A stretch of DNA of 38,101 bases from an uncultured Bacilli bacterium. Lineage in GTDB: Bacteria; Bacillota_I; Bacilli_A; RF39; UBA660. The number at the start of each line of letters is the position of its first letter. The stretch's first letter is position 1. The translations under genes and the position numbers were made by a program. Of this stretch, positions 26,018 to 33,814 are shown piece after piece. The stretch spans positions 1-38,101 of the forward strand of contig CANRKU010000010.1 in the NCBI GenBank assembly GCA_947631295.1, written 5' to 3'. The notes below the pieces were generated by a model, which made no database searches, had not been told where the DNA came from, and worked only from the letters and a program-made list of their open reading frames with translations.

Positions 26018-26042
26018 TATAGAAAAATTCTATACTTTTTTT
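26016..26042 (+). terminator. intrinsic terminator
   Basis: Perfect 9-bp stem AGTATAGAA / TTCTATACT, loop AAA, then T run. It overlaps the last codon of the preceding gene. Confidence 0.85.
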
Positions 26043-26092
26043 GTATAATATTGGTAATTCTTCTAACACTAATGATAGAAAGAAGGTTATAT

Positions 26093-26608
26093 ATGAAAGC
26101 AACAGGTGTTGTTAGAAGAATTGACGATTTAGGTCGTATTGTAATTCCGAAGGAAATTCGTAGAAATTTTAAAATCAATGAAGGAGATAGTTTAGAAATA
26201 TTTGTAGATAGTAACGGTATTATTTTAAAAAAATATTCTTTGCTGGATGATATGGTAGAAATAGCAAATCATTTAGTAGATTCCGTATTAAAAGTGTATG
26301 GAAAAAATATAATTATTACTGATAAAGAAAAGGTAATAGCCGTTTCCAAGGAACTTAATAAAGAATATTATGATAAAGAATTAACTAGTACTATTAAAGA
26401 AAAAATAGAGGAGCGAAATGAATTTCTTATACAAAATGATACCATGATTGTTTTGAATCAAAAAAATTCTTCTTCTTATTATTTAGTCCCTATTCTCGCA
26501 AATAGTGATTCTTTGGGAAGCGTTATTTTTGTAGATCAGGAAATTACAGGAGAAGATAAAAATTTGACTAAATTTATTACTTCTATTTTAGTAAAAAATA
26601 TTGAATAA
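26093..26608 (+). CDS. spoVT: stage V sporulation protein T (AbrB-type regulator)
   Basis: SpoVT is the forespore regulator that tunes sigma-G genes. N-terminal SpoVT/AbrB swapped-hairpin domain: MKATGVVRRIDDLGRIVIP, with KEIRRNF and INEGDSLEIF (1-42). A GAF-like C-terminal domain follows (55-171). The longer frame from 26051 begins with MVILLT and is not family-like; ATG at 26093 with AAGAAGG gives 171 residues, near the 178 of B. subtilis. Position behind mfd is conserved. AbrB itself is shorter and lacks the C-terminal part, so SpoVT is the better name. Confidence 0.9.
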   Translation: MKATGVVRRIDDLGRIVIPKEIRRNFKINEGDSLEIFVDSNGIILKKYSLLDDMVEIANHLVDSVLKVYGKNIIITDKEKVIAVSKELNKEYYDKELTSTIKEKIEERNEFLIQNDTMIVLNQKNSSSYYLVPILANSDSLGSVIFVDQEITGEDKNLTKFITSILVKNIE

Positions 26609-26629
26609 TATGAAAGAATATGCTATAAT
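26601..26629 (+). promoter_or_regulatory. promoter of the T-box dut-metG transcript
   Basis: TTGAAT (26601-26606, overlapping the spoVT stop), 17-bp spacer, perfect TATAAT (26624-26629), with TGC extended -10. Start near 26636. Confidence 0.75.
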
Positions 26630-26635
26630 TTAACA

Positions 26636-26852
26636 CATAAAAGTTTTGAAGGAAAGAGTTATTGGGAATCTATTTAAGAGAGTCTAGTTAGGTGAAAGTA
26701 GATATGGAAGATCAATAATAAATGGTTCTGGAGCTGATAATAATTTAGATTTATCCGAGAACTCGCGTTAAGAGTTTAAGTGTATAAGTATTTACTTATA
26801 AATTAAGGTGGTACCGCGATTATTCGTCCTTATAGCGAATAGTCGCTTTTTT
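26636..26852 (+). promoter_or_regulatory. T-box riboswitch, probable methionine specifier
   Basis: The T-box sequence AAGGTGGTACCGCG (26805-26818) is exact. The terminator that competes with the antiterminator is GCGATTATTCG (26816-26826) pairing with CGAATAGTCGC (26836-26846), one G-T pair, then six T. Stem I landmarks include AGAGAGTC and GGTGAAAG upstream. In the 3' side of Stem I, ATG at 26722-26724 stands in the specifier position (AATAAATGG), fitting a methionine response and metG below. Uncharged tRNA-Met would bind and allow read-through into dut and metG. The specifier was assigned by eye, not folded. Confidence 0.9.
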
Positions 26853-26866
26853 GTTGAGGTGGTTTT

Positions 26867-27355
26867 ATGGCAAGATATTTTGAAAAAATTAGTTTTGAAC
26901 AATTTAAAAAAGATGTCATTGATGATAGAGCATTATATAATGCATATAATATTCCTAGAAGAAGTACGAAAGAAAGTGCGGGATATGATTTTGAATCTAT
27001 TATCGATTTTGTATTGAAACCGGGTGAAACATTAAAGATACCACTTGGAGTAAAAGTTCATATGAATCCCGGAGATGTTATGTTTTTACTTGTACGTAGT
27101 AGTCAAGGCTTTAAGTATAATGTACGAATGTGTAACCAAGTTGGTGTTTTTGAAGCAGATTATTGCGATAATCCAGATAATGAAGGACATGCTTGGATTC
27201 GATTACAGAATCATGGTGAACGAGACTATGTTGTTCATCGTGGTGATAAAATTTGTCAAGCTATATTTACTAAATTTTTAACAGTTGATGATGAAGCAGA
27301 AATTAATACTGTTAGAACTGGTGGAATTGGTTCTACCGATAGAAAGGATGATTAA
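26867..27355 (+). CDS. dut: dUTPase-family protein
   Basis: dUTPase hydrolyses dUTP to dUMP, keeping uracil out of DNA and supplying thymidylate synthesis. Motifs in order over 162 residues: RRSTKESAGYDF (31-42), RSSQGFKYNVRM (77-88), NQVGVFEADY (90-99), and C-terminal RTGGIGSTD (150-158). Motif 3 reads F-E-A-D where the family has I-D-x-D, so the catalytic Asp position is Glu (E96). The Phe of motif 5 is Ile. After motif 3 the sequence CDNPDNEGHAW is the long Firmicutes form. GAGGTGGTT precedes the ATG. It is placed between the T-box and metG, so expression should respond to methionyl-tRNA state. Confidence 0.85.
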   Translation: MARYFEKISFEQFKKDVIDDRALYNAYNIPRRSTKESAGYDFESIIDFVLKPGETLKIPLGVKVHMNPGDVMFLLVRSSQGFKYNVRMCNQVGVFEADYCDNPDNEGHAWIRLQNHGERDYVVHRGDKICQAIFTKFLTVDDEAEINTVRTGGIGSTDRKDD

Positions 27356-27356
27356 A

Positions 27357-28901
27357 ATGGAAAAATATTATATTTCAACAGCTATTGCTTATACTTCTGG
27401 GAAACCTCATATTGGAAATACTTATGAGATTGTATTAGCAGATAGTATAGCACGCTATAAAAGATTAAAAGGATTTGATGTTTATTTTCAGACAGGAACA
27501 GATGAGCATGGTGAAAAGATTCAATTAAAGGCTGAAGAAAAAGGAGTAACTCCTCAAGAATTTGTAGATGAGGTATCAACCGAAATTAAAAGAATTTGGG
27601 ATATTATGAATACTAGTTATGATCGTTTTGTTCGTACTACCGATAAAAATCATGAAAAAATTGTTCAAAAGATATTTAAAAAAATGTACGATAAAGGGGA
27701 TATTTATTTAGGAAAATATGAAGGACTTTATTGCACTCCTTGTGAGTCTTTCTTTACGGAAAGTCAATTAGTAGATGGTAAATGTCCAGATTGTGGTAGA
27801 AGTGTTCAACCAAAAAGTGAAGAGGCATATTTCTTTAGACTTTCTAAATATCAAGATCAATTAATAGAATATATTGAATCACATCCAGATTTTATTAAAC
27901 CAGAATCTCGTAAGAATGAAATGATTAATAATTTTATTAAACCAGGGCTTCAAGATTTATGTGTTTCTCGTACTTCCTTTGACTGGGGAATTCCAGTTGA
28001 TTTTGATCCTAAACATGTTGTTTATGTTTGGTTAGATGCACTTACTAACTATATTACCAATATTGGGTATGATCCAGATGGAAGCAGCTTAGAATTTTCT
28101 AAATATTGGCCAGCTGATTTACATTTAATTGGAAAAGATATTATTCGCTTTCATACTATTTATTGGCCTTGTTTTTTAATGAGTTTAGATTTACCTTTGC
28201 CTAAACAAGTATTTGGTCATCCATGGTTATTAGTTGGAGATGGAAAGATGAGTAAATCTAAAGGTAATGTTATCTATGCTGATGATTTAGTAGATGCATT
28301 TGGTGTAGATAGTGTTCGTTATTATGTACTTCATGAAATTCCTTATGCAAATGATGGGAGCATTACTTATGAATTATTAATTGAGCGTATCAATAGTGAT
28401 CTTGCCAATATCTTGGGGAATTTAGTAAATCGTACTATTTCTATGGTTAATAAATACTTTAATGGTAGTGTTTCTAATCAAAAAGAATTAGAAAGTTATG
28501 ATAATGAACTTATTTCAATGATTAATACTTTAGAAGAAAAAATAGATAAGAAAATGGATACATTAGAAATAGGAGCAGCATTAGATGAAATTTTTGATGT
28601 TTTAAGAAGAAGCAATAAATATATTGATGAAGCAACACCATGGATACTTGCTAAAGAAGAGGATAAGAAAAATCGTTTAGAAACAGTTTTATATAATTTG
28701 TTAGAATCTATTCGTGTTTGTGGAATCTTTTTAAGTCCTTTCTTACCAGATACTAGTGAAAAAATTAAAAATCAACTTCAAAACCAGCATTCTGAAGGAT
28801 ACTATTTAGAAGATAATTCTTATACAGTAACTAATACTCCAGAAGCCTTATTTATGAGAATTGATAAGGATAAAAAATTAAAAGAATTAGAAGAAAATTA
28901 G
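27357..28901 (+). CDS. metG: methionyl-tRNA synthetase (short form)
   Basis: MetRS charges tRNA-Met. The class I HIGH motif is PHIGN (17-21) and KMSKS is GKMSKSKGN near residue 298. A zinc knuckle CTPC...CPDC stands in the CP insertion. The long frame starts at 27285 inside dut; ATG at 27357, just after the dut stop and preceded by GGATGAT, gives 514 residues and the family start MEKYYISTAIAYTSGKPHIG. It lacks the C-terminal Trbp111-like tRNA-binding domain that B. subtilis MetS carries. Control by the T-box above. Confidence 0.97.
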   Translation: MEKYYISTAIAYTSGKPHIGNTYEIVLADSIARYKRLKGFDVYFQTGTDEHGEKIQLKAEEKGVTPQEFVDEVSTEIKRIWDIMNTSYDRFVRTTDKNHEKIVQKIFKKMYDKGDIYLGKYEGLYCTPCESFFTESQLVDGKCPDCGRSVQPKSEEAYFFRLSKYQDQLIEYIESHPDFIKPESRKNEMINNFIKPGLQDLCVSRTSFDWGIPVDFDPKHVVYVWLDALTNYITNIGYDPDGSSLEFSKYWPADLHLIGKDIIRFHTIYWPCFLMSLDLPLPKQVFGHPWLLVGDGKMSKSKGNVIYADDLVDAFGVDSVRYYVLHEIPYANDGSITYELLIERINSDLANILGNLVNRTISMVNKYFNGSVSNQKELESYDNELISMINTLEEKIDKKMDTLEIGAALDEIFDVLRRSNKYIDEATPWILAKEEDKKNRLETVLYNLLESIRVCGIFLSPFLPDTSEKIKNQLQNQHSEGYYLEDNSYTVTNTPEALFMRIDKDKKLKELEEN

Positions 28902-28921
28902 CATTGAATTATACTTATACT

Positions 28922-28948
28922 AAGCAGTTTAAAATAACTGCTTTTTTT
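28922..28948 (+). terminator. intrinsic terminator after metG
   Basis: 8-bp stem AAGCAGTT / AACTGCTT, six-base loop, seven T. It ends the dut-metG transcript. Confidence 0.85.
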
Positions 28949-28974
28949 GTGGTATACTATTTTTAGGTGATTTT

Positions 28975-29739
28975 ATGTTTATTGATACACATATGCATAT
29001 TAGTGATACGGAAGGAGTCAATCCAGATTTATATATCGAACATGCTTTAAGAGCCAATGTTAAATTGTTAATATCTTCTTTTTGTGAAAAGGATGATATT
29101 TTGTTATCCACTAAATTTGTGGAAAAATATCAGTGTTTGTATGCATCAGTTGGTTATCATCCTGAGGTTGCTAACAATATTGTGGATAATGATTACAAAA
29201 TTTTAGAAGATATTGTGCAAAAGAATGAAAAAATTATCGCAATTGGGGAAATTGGACTCGATTATTATTGGAATAAAGACAATAAAGAAATTCAAAAAAA
29301 GGTCTTTAGGAGACAATTAGAGATTTCAGAAAAATTAAATATTCCTGTTATTATTCATAGTCGTGATTCTATTGGTGATGCTTATGATCTTTTATCACAA
29401 TATCATGTAAAAGGAATTATTCATTGTTTTAGTGGCAGTTTAGAAATGGCTAAAAAATTTATTGATTTAGGATTTTTACTTGGTATTGGTGGGGTAGTAA
29501 CTTTTAAAAATAGTAAGTTGTATCAAGTAATTGAGAAAATTCCACTTACTTCTATTGTTTTAGAAACTGATAGTCCTTATCTGGCTCCTGAACCTAATCG
29601 TGGAAAGGTTAATGAATCTAGTAATATTCCATATATTGCACAAAAAATAGCTGATATTAAAGCAATTTCTATTGAAGAAGTAGCTAAAATTACTACTCAA
29701 AATGTCCTTAAGTTATTTGACTTACATTTAGATGTATGA
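28975..29739 (+). CDS. tatD: TatD family metal-dependent deoxyribonuclease
   Basis: TatD proteins are TIM-barrel metallohydrolases with DNase activity. The metal motif DTHMHI is at the start (4-9), IGEIGLDYYW carries the Glu ligand, HSRDS and HCFSG carry His ligands, and LETDSPYLAPEPNRGK has the final Asp. 254 residues, normal. AGGTGATTTT precedes the ATG, and TGG-TATACT (28953-28958) may be its extended -10. Its place after metG is the standard metS-yabD order. Confidence 0.96.
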   Translation: MFIDTHMHISDTEGVNPDLYIEHALRANVKLLISSFCEKDDILLSTKFVEKYQCLYASVGYHPEVANNIVDNDYKILEDIVQKNEKIIAIGEIGLDYYWNKDNKEIQKKVFRRQLEISEKLNIPVIIHSRDSIGDAYDLLSQYHVKGIIHCFSGSLEMAKKFIDLGFLLGIGGVVTFKNSKLYQVIEKIPLTSIVLETDSPYLAPEPNRGKVNESSNIPYIAQKIADIKAISIEEVAKITTQNVLKLFDLHLDV

Positions 29740-29787
29740 TATATTTAACTTATATAATACTCGATGGTAAATGATGTAGGTGATATT

Positions 29788-30387
29788 ATGAAAAAGAAAA
29801 CTCATCAGTTGTATAAAGCTATGTTACATAGATCATTATTAGTAATTACGGTTTTTGTGTTATGCTATGTCATTGTTTCTAGCACTGAACATACAACACA
29901 TAGTATTACTAATATAAACGGTGTAAAATCAATTGAAGCTATTCATATTATTAATAAATATGATAATAAAAATAAAACTCTTCAAGTGAGAGAAGTTAGT
30001 AATATGCAAGAGGCTTCTTTATATGGACCTAGTGAACCCATTTCTTTTACAGGGCAGATGACAGCATATAACCCAATTTGTGCAGGTTGTACTGGTAAAG
30101 TATCTTGTCCACCTAGACAAGATGTTAGAAAAGGTAATATTTATTTTAATGATAATGTTTATGGTCAGGTTCGTATTTTAGCTGCTGATCCTGCTATTCC
30201 TTGTGGTACAATTGTTCAAATTACGAATGTTAGTTTTACTAATGAACCTATTATTGGAATTGTTTTAGATAGAGGTGGAGCTATTAAAGGTAATATTATG
30301 GACTTTTTAGTAACAGAAACGGATAATATGAATATTGTTGGTCGCCAAAGAAATGTTCATTATGAAATTTTAAGATGGGGTTGGTAG
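29788..30387 (+). CDS. membrane-anchored 3D-domain protein (YabE-like position)
   Basis: The 3D domain is a double-psi beta barrel with three Asp that acts on peptidoglycan as in MltA-type transglycosylases and Rpf/Sps proteins. Here the Asp are in AADPAIPCG, VLDRGGAIKGN and IMDFL in the C-terminal half. The N-terminus has one membrane segment (about 17-34), so the domain is outside the cell. Cysteines of CAGCTG and PCG may pair. ATG at 29788 has GTAGGTGA before it; 199 residues. B. subtilis YabE at the same place also has DUF348/G5 parts that this protein lacks. It directly precedes the TasA-like genes (15 bp). Confidence 0.88.
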   Translation: MKKKTHQLYKAMLHRSLLVITVFVLCYVIVSSTEHTTHSITNINGVKSIEAIHIINKYDNKNKTLQVREVSNMQEASLYGPSEPISFTGQMTAYNPICAGCTGKVSCPPRQDVRKGNIYFNDNVYGQVRILAADPAIPCGTIVQITNVSFTNEPIIGIVLDRGGAIKGNIMDFLVTETDNMNIVGRQRNVHYEILRWGW

Positions 30388-30402
30388 AATGGAGATGGAC
30401 CT

Positions 30403-31041
30403 ATGAATAATCAATCAGATTATAATCATGATATAGATGTATCAGAAGAAAAAGAGAGAAGAAGGTACTGGCCATATTTATTATTGATGACCATTCTTTT
30501 ATTCTTCTGTGTATTTGGTATTTCTTATTCAGTTTATTATGGTAGAAGTGATGAAAACCAAGAAATAGAAACCGGCCAAGTAGTTTTTACTTATTCTGAT
30601 GTAGGACAGGCTGGTAATGGAATCTTATTAAAAGATGCTATGCCAACAGTAGATGCGATTGGTAAATCTATGGTAGGTAGTGGTCAATACTTTGATTTTT
30701 TTGTAACGGCGACGACGAGAAATTCCAAAATTTTATATAAACTTTTAATTGATAAAAATGATGCATCTACTTTAGCTGATGAAAATGTAAAAATTTATTT
30801 AACACAATTAATGGGAAGCTTTGAACAAGAAAAGGTTTTTACTAATTTTTCTAATTTGAAAAAAGAAACTATCAATAATAAAGAATATTATGTTTTATAT
30901 GAGACAACTTTAGATGAAAATATTAAAAATCTCATTGAATCTTATCGTTTAAGAATGTGGGTTAAACAAGATGCCAATGATTTTGAAAATCAATTTTTTT
31001 CTATTAAAGTTGACGTATATGCTTATGAAATAGGAAAGTAG
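30403..31041 (+). CDS. TasA/CalY-like surface protein, paralogue 1
   Basis: 212 residues: a charged 22-residue cytoplasmic N-terminus, one membrane helix (23-43) ending GISYSVYY, then an extracellular beta-rich domain. Segments shared with the three paralogues of this window are: ETGQVVFTYSDVG, GNGILLKDAMPTVD, YFDFFV, and SYRLRMWV near the end. The pattern G-x-S-Y-x near the helix end, followed by T-G-x-V-x-F and a long beta sandwich, resembles SipW-processed TasA/CalY, and a SipW-like peptidase gene lies 760 bp on. Family by resemblance and context only. GGAGATGG precedes the ATG. The N-terminal tail is longer than in the others. Confidence 0.7.
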   Translation: MNNQSDYNHDIDVSEEKERRRYWPYLLLMTILLFFCVFGISYSVYYGRSDENQEIETGQVVFTYSDVGQAGNGILLKDAMPTVDAIGKSMVGSGQYFDFFVTATTRNSKILYKLLIDKNDASTLADENVKIYLTQLMGSFEQEKVFTNFSNLKKETINNKEYYVLYETTLDENIKNLIESYRLRMWVKQDANDFENQFFSIKVDVYAYEIGK

Positions 31042-31048
31042 TGTGAAT

Positions 31049-31693
31049 ATGAAACGAGAAACCATTAGTAAAAAAAAGATTGCAGTTATTATTTTATTAT
31101 TTTTATCTTTAATAGCTATTTTCATAGGAATTAGTTATGCTATATTTAATTATTTTGGTGAAGGAATGACTAATAATGCTATTCAAACTGGAAGAGTAAT
31201 ATTTTCTTATTCTGATGCGAATGGTGGTAATAATGGTATTTTAATTGAGGATGCTCTTCCTATTTCAGATGAACAAGGAAAATTATTAGCAGATGAAGGT
31301 GAATATTTTGATTTTACTGTTTCTGCTTCTACTACTAAGACAGATTTAATTTATGAAATTACAGTTAATAAAGATCAGGCGTCTACTTTACCAGATGATT
31401 GGATTAAGGTTTATTTAACTACTTTTGATGGTAGTAGTGAAGAGTCTACTCCATTAACCGAAGCTTCTACTGGTATAGTTACTTATGATGAATTACAAAA
31501 TACTACTAATCAGCTTTTATCAGGAAAAACAGTTTATTATGGTGATGTAAAAGCAGGAGAGGTTGCTTATGGTAAAAGATTTCGTCTTAGAATGTGGGTT
31601 AAGGATCCTAATCAAACTAATTTTGATTATACCACTTTAAATAATAAATCTTTTTCTTTAAAAGTTAATGTGGCTGCAGTAGGTACTTATTAA
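31049..31693 (+). CDS. TasA/CalY-like surface protein, paralogue 2
   Basis: About 214 residues: basic N-terminus (KRETISKKK), membrane helix 10-28, then GISYAIFNYF. ISYA|IF is a good match to a signal-peptidase site of SipW type (small residue at -1). Extracellular part carries QTGRVIFSYSDANGG, NNGILIEDALPISD, YFDFTVSAS and FRLRMWV. A GTG two codons earlier (31043) has AGGA at good spacing and could be the start. The stop of paralogue 1 is only a few bases upstream, so they form one transcript, closed by a terminator. Role as matrix or fibre subunit is inference. Confidence 0.72.
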   Translation: MKRETISKKKIAVIILLFLSLIAIFIGISYAIFNYFGEGMTNNAIQTGRVIFSYSDANGGNNGILIEDALPISDEQGKLLADEGEYFDFTVSASTTKTDLIYEITVNKDQASTLPDDWIKVYLTTFDGSSEESTPLTEASTGIVTYDELQNTTNQLLSGKTVYYGDVKAGEVAYGKRFRLRMWVKDPNQTNFDYTTLNNKSFSLKVNVAAVGTY

Positions 31694-31704
31694 TAAATAG
31701 TGTA

Positions 31705-31730
31705 AAGGAAAACAATGTTTTTCTTTTTTT
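31705..31730 (+). terminator. intrinsic terminator after TasA-like 2
   Basis: 9-bp stem AAGGAAAAC / GTTTTTCTT (one G-T pair), loop AAT, T run. Weak GC content, but placed right between the gene and the next promoter. Confidence 0.65.
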
Positions 31731-31733
31731 TAT

Positions 31734-31762
31734 TTTACATCTTTTTTTATCTGTGATATTAT
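31734..31762 (+). promoter_or_regulatory. promoter of the signal peptidase gene
   Basis: TTTACA (31734-31739), 17 bp, TATTAT (31757-31762), with TGA as extended -10. Start about 30 bp before the ATG. Confidence 0.65.
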
Positions 31763-31798
31763 TAAGATAATAATAGGTGAATAGAATCGGGTGATAGT

Positions 31799-32377
31799 AT
31801 GGAATTAGCAAAAAAGATATTTAAATTTTTATCGTCCATATTATTTTATTCTGTTTTTTTAATTTTAATAGTTGTTTTTGTGATGTTTGCTGTTTCTTTT
31901 GTGGACAAAAAAATACTAATGAAAAATGGTCAGTATCGACATTCATTATTTGGGGCTTATATTATTATTAGTGAAAGTATGATACCTCGAATTAATGTAT
32001 ATGATGCTGTTGTTACGATGCGTGTTGATGCTTATGATATAGAAGTAGATGATATTATTACTTTTCTTTCTAAGGATATAGAAACGGCTGGTACTCCTAT
32101 TACTCATCGTGTTATTGGTATTGTTTATGATACAGAGGATAATTCAAAAATTTTAGGTTTTAGAACGAAAGGAGATCATAATAATACTGCAGATTTTGCT
32201 TTGATAGGACCAGATGAAGTAATTGGAAGAGTATTTTTAAGAATTCCTATGATAGGGTATTTACAAACTATTATGACTAAGCCAATTGGTTGGCTTATAA
32301 TTGTGGTTATACCTTGTTTACTTATTGTTGGTAGTGATATTTTTAAATTAATTAAAACCTCTAAGATAGAAGAGTAA
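31799..32377 (+). CDS. sipW: signal peptidase I, SipW/ER type
   Basis: 192 residues: N-terminal membrane helix (about 13-35), catalytic Ser60 in SESMIPRI, catalytic His103 in THRVIGI, the KGDHNN-x-x-D box of ER/archaeal type enzymes, and a C-terminal membrane helix (about 165-180). Ser-His rather than Ser-Lys marks the SipW class, which in B. subtilis matures TasA and TapA. It is therefore the likely processing enzyme for the TasA-like proteins on either side. GGGTGATA precedes the ATG. It has its own promoter. The name is given by class and context, not by proven substrate. Confidence 0.88.
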   Translation: MELAKKIFKFLSSILFYSVFLILIVVFVMFAVSFVDKKILMKNGQYRHSLFGAYIIISESMIPRINVYDAVVTMRVDAYDIEVDDIITFLSKDIETAGTPITHRVIGIVYDTEDNSKILGFRTKGDHNNTADFALIGPDEVIGRVFLRIPMIGYLQTIMTKPIGWLIIVVIPCLLIVGSDIFKLIKTSKIEE

Positions 32378-32498
32378 ATCTCATAGCTATTAAAGATTTG
32401 TTCATTTTCTTGTATAAATTTATAATTATTTAAATTTAAAACATAATAATAATGCAATCAAAAAGTATAATATATTCAAAAAAAAATAGGAGGAAAAA

Positions 32499-33191
32499 AT
32501 GGAATTTTTTAAGCAATATTTAAAAATTATTAATTATGCAATGATTGGGCTTGTTTTTTCTTTTGCTTGTTTTTATTTATTTTCTAATATTTATCATTAT
32601 TTTGAAATTAGGAAAGACTTTGTTACAAATTTCTCTACCCAATCTTTAGTTTTAGATTTTCAAAAAAAGATGTCTAATGTTAGTCAAAATATCTCTAATT
32701 TTAATGCTAATACTTATCATGGTAATCTTTCAGCTAATCAGATGCAAAGTATTTATCATAATCTTGAGTCTTGTACAAAGAGCTTTCAAAATACAACTAT
32801 AAAATCTATGATGGAAAAAGATAGAATTACAATTATAGATGTCTATCAGCTTCGTGAATCTTATGAAAATGATATTTTAAGTAGTTGTATTGTTAATAAT
32901 TTGTATTGGACAACTTTGGTAACACCTGAAACTTATAATAGTGCTTATTTATTAAATAATAAAAATATGATGCAATTATATTTCAATGCATTATTAGATG
33001 AGACATCATATTTAAAAAAGGATTTATTAAATAATAGTAGTTATTTTTATAATACATCAATAGCTTCTTCATCCATTAAAGATACTACAAAAGATGGTTT
33101 TTATGAAGTAATGGGTGCTTATGGTAAAGCAGCAAGTTTTGTTGAATTTGTATCAGAATGGTTTAGAAATGAAGTGGAGGGAACTTTATGA
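32499..33191 (+). CDS. unknown membrane-anchored extracellular protein
   Basis: 230 residues with a single N-terminal membrane helix (about 13-31) and a long outside domain rich in Asn, Ser and Tyr, probably mostly helical. Contains two Cys (in ESCTKS and SSCIVN) that could form a disulphide. No family recognised. AGGAGG precedes the ATG. It overlaps the next gene by 4 bp (ATGA), so the two are translated together and probably act as a pair. The place behind sipW suggests a link to surface-protein export or assembly; this is inference. Confidence 0.75.
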   Translation: MEFFKQYLKIINYAMIGLVFSFACFYLFSNIYHYFEIRKDFVTNFSTQSLVLDFQKKMSNVSQNISNFNANTYHGNLSANQMQSIYHNLESCTKSFQNTTIKSMMEKDRITIIDVYQLRESYENDILSSCIVNNLYWTTLVTPETYNSAYLLNNKNMMQLYFNALLDETSYLKKDLLNNSSYFYNTSIASSSIKDTTKDGFYEVMGAYGKAASFVEFVSEWFRNEVEGTL

Positions 33192-33736
33192 TTAAAGTAA
33201 TTAATGGAATATTTTCATTTCTTAAAGTTATTTTATTACTTGTTACTTTTGTATTTACTTTCTTTATTATTATTAATATGTACCGTAGACTTGAGAAAAA
33301 TGTAATGGATTCTTTTGCTAACTTTATTCCCTTTTTTCTGTTATTTACTTTATTCGCAATTAATATTATATTTAGACAGAAAAGTGTTAATAATTGTTTG
33401 TTTTATAATATTACTTGTTGCTTAGTATTTGCAATGTTACTATTTTCAATCTATAGAACCTTTTTTGATCGTAACATGGTAGTTATGATTCGTTTGGGTT
33501 ATGATATTAATTTTAATTATTTTGCTGATATGATTGCTCCTATGCGTGCTATGTTATATATACTGTCTGTTTCTAATGTTTTATTGATGGTGGAAGGAAT
33601 TCATTATGAATCAAAGAAAAAAGAGGTTATTGATAAAACTGATTTCAGTAAGAAAACAATAGAATCTACTAATAATGGTGTGAATGTTGTTAATTTTGGA
33701 AAATCTATTTCTAAAACTAAGAAAAAAAGAGGATAA
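33188..33736 (+). CDS. unknown polytopic membrane protein
   Basis: 182 residues with about four hydrophobic segments: 8-28, 46-60, 69-87 and 117-130. The C-terminal 45 residues are cytoplasmic, charged and end in KTKKKRG. No family recognised. It overlaps the gene before it by 4 bp and is closed by a terminator. With its partner it may form a membrane complex serving the surface system; there is no motif to say how. Confidence 0.72.
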   Translation: MIKVINGIFSFLKVILLLVTFVFTFFIIINMYRRLEKNVMDSFANFIPFFLLFTLFAINIIFRQKSVNNCLFYNITCCLVFAMLLFSIYRTFFDRNMVVMIRLGYDINFNYFADMIAPMRAMLYILSVSNVLLMVEGIHYESKKKEVIDKTDFSKKTIESTNNGVNVVNFGKSISKTKKKRG

Positions 33737-33741
33737 TGTTA

Positions 33742-33773
33742 AGAATTTAAGCTTATAAATTCTCTTTTTTTTT
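33742..33773 (+). terminator. intrinsic terminator before rsmA
   Basis: 8-bp stem AGAATTTA / TAAATTCT, six-base loop, C and nine T. It separates the sipW unit from rsmA, which may use TGA-TATAGT (33794-33799) as extended -10. Confidence 0.75.
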
Positions 33774-33814
33774 GCTTTTTTGGATAGTTATGATATAGTT
33801 ATAGTGGTGATTTT

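Noticed and set aside
26808-27017. 69-residue frame starting in the T-box
   Set aside because: It reads through the T-box terminator and overlaps dut in another frame.
27075-27281. 68-residue frame in dut
   Set aside because: Out-of-frame shadow of dut; Cys/Ile-rich and unlike any protein.
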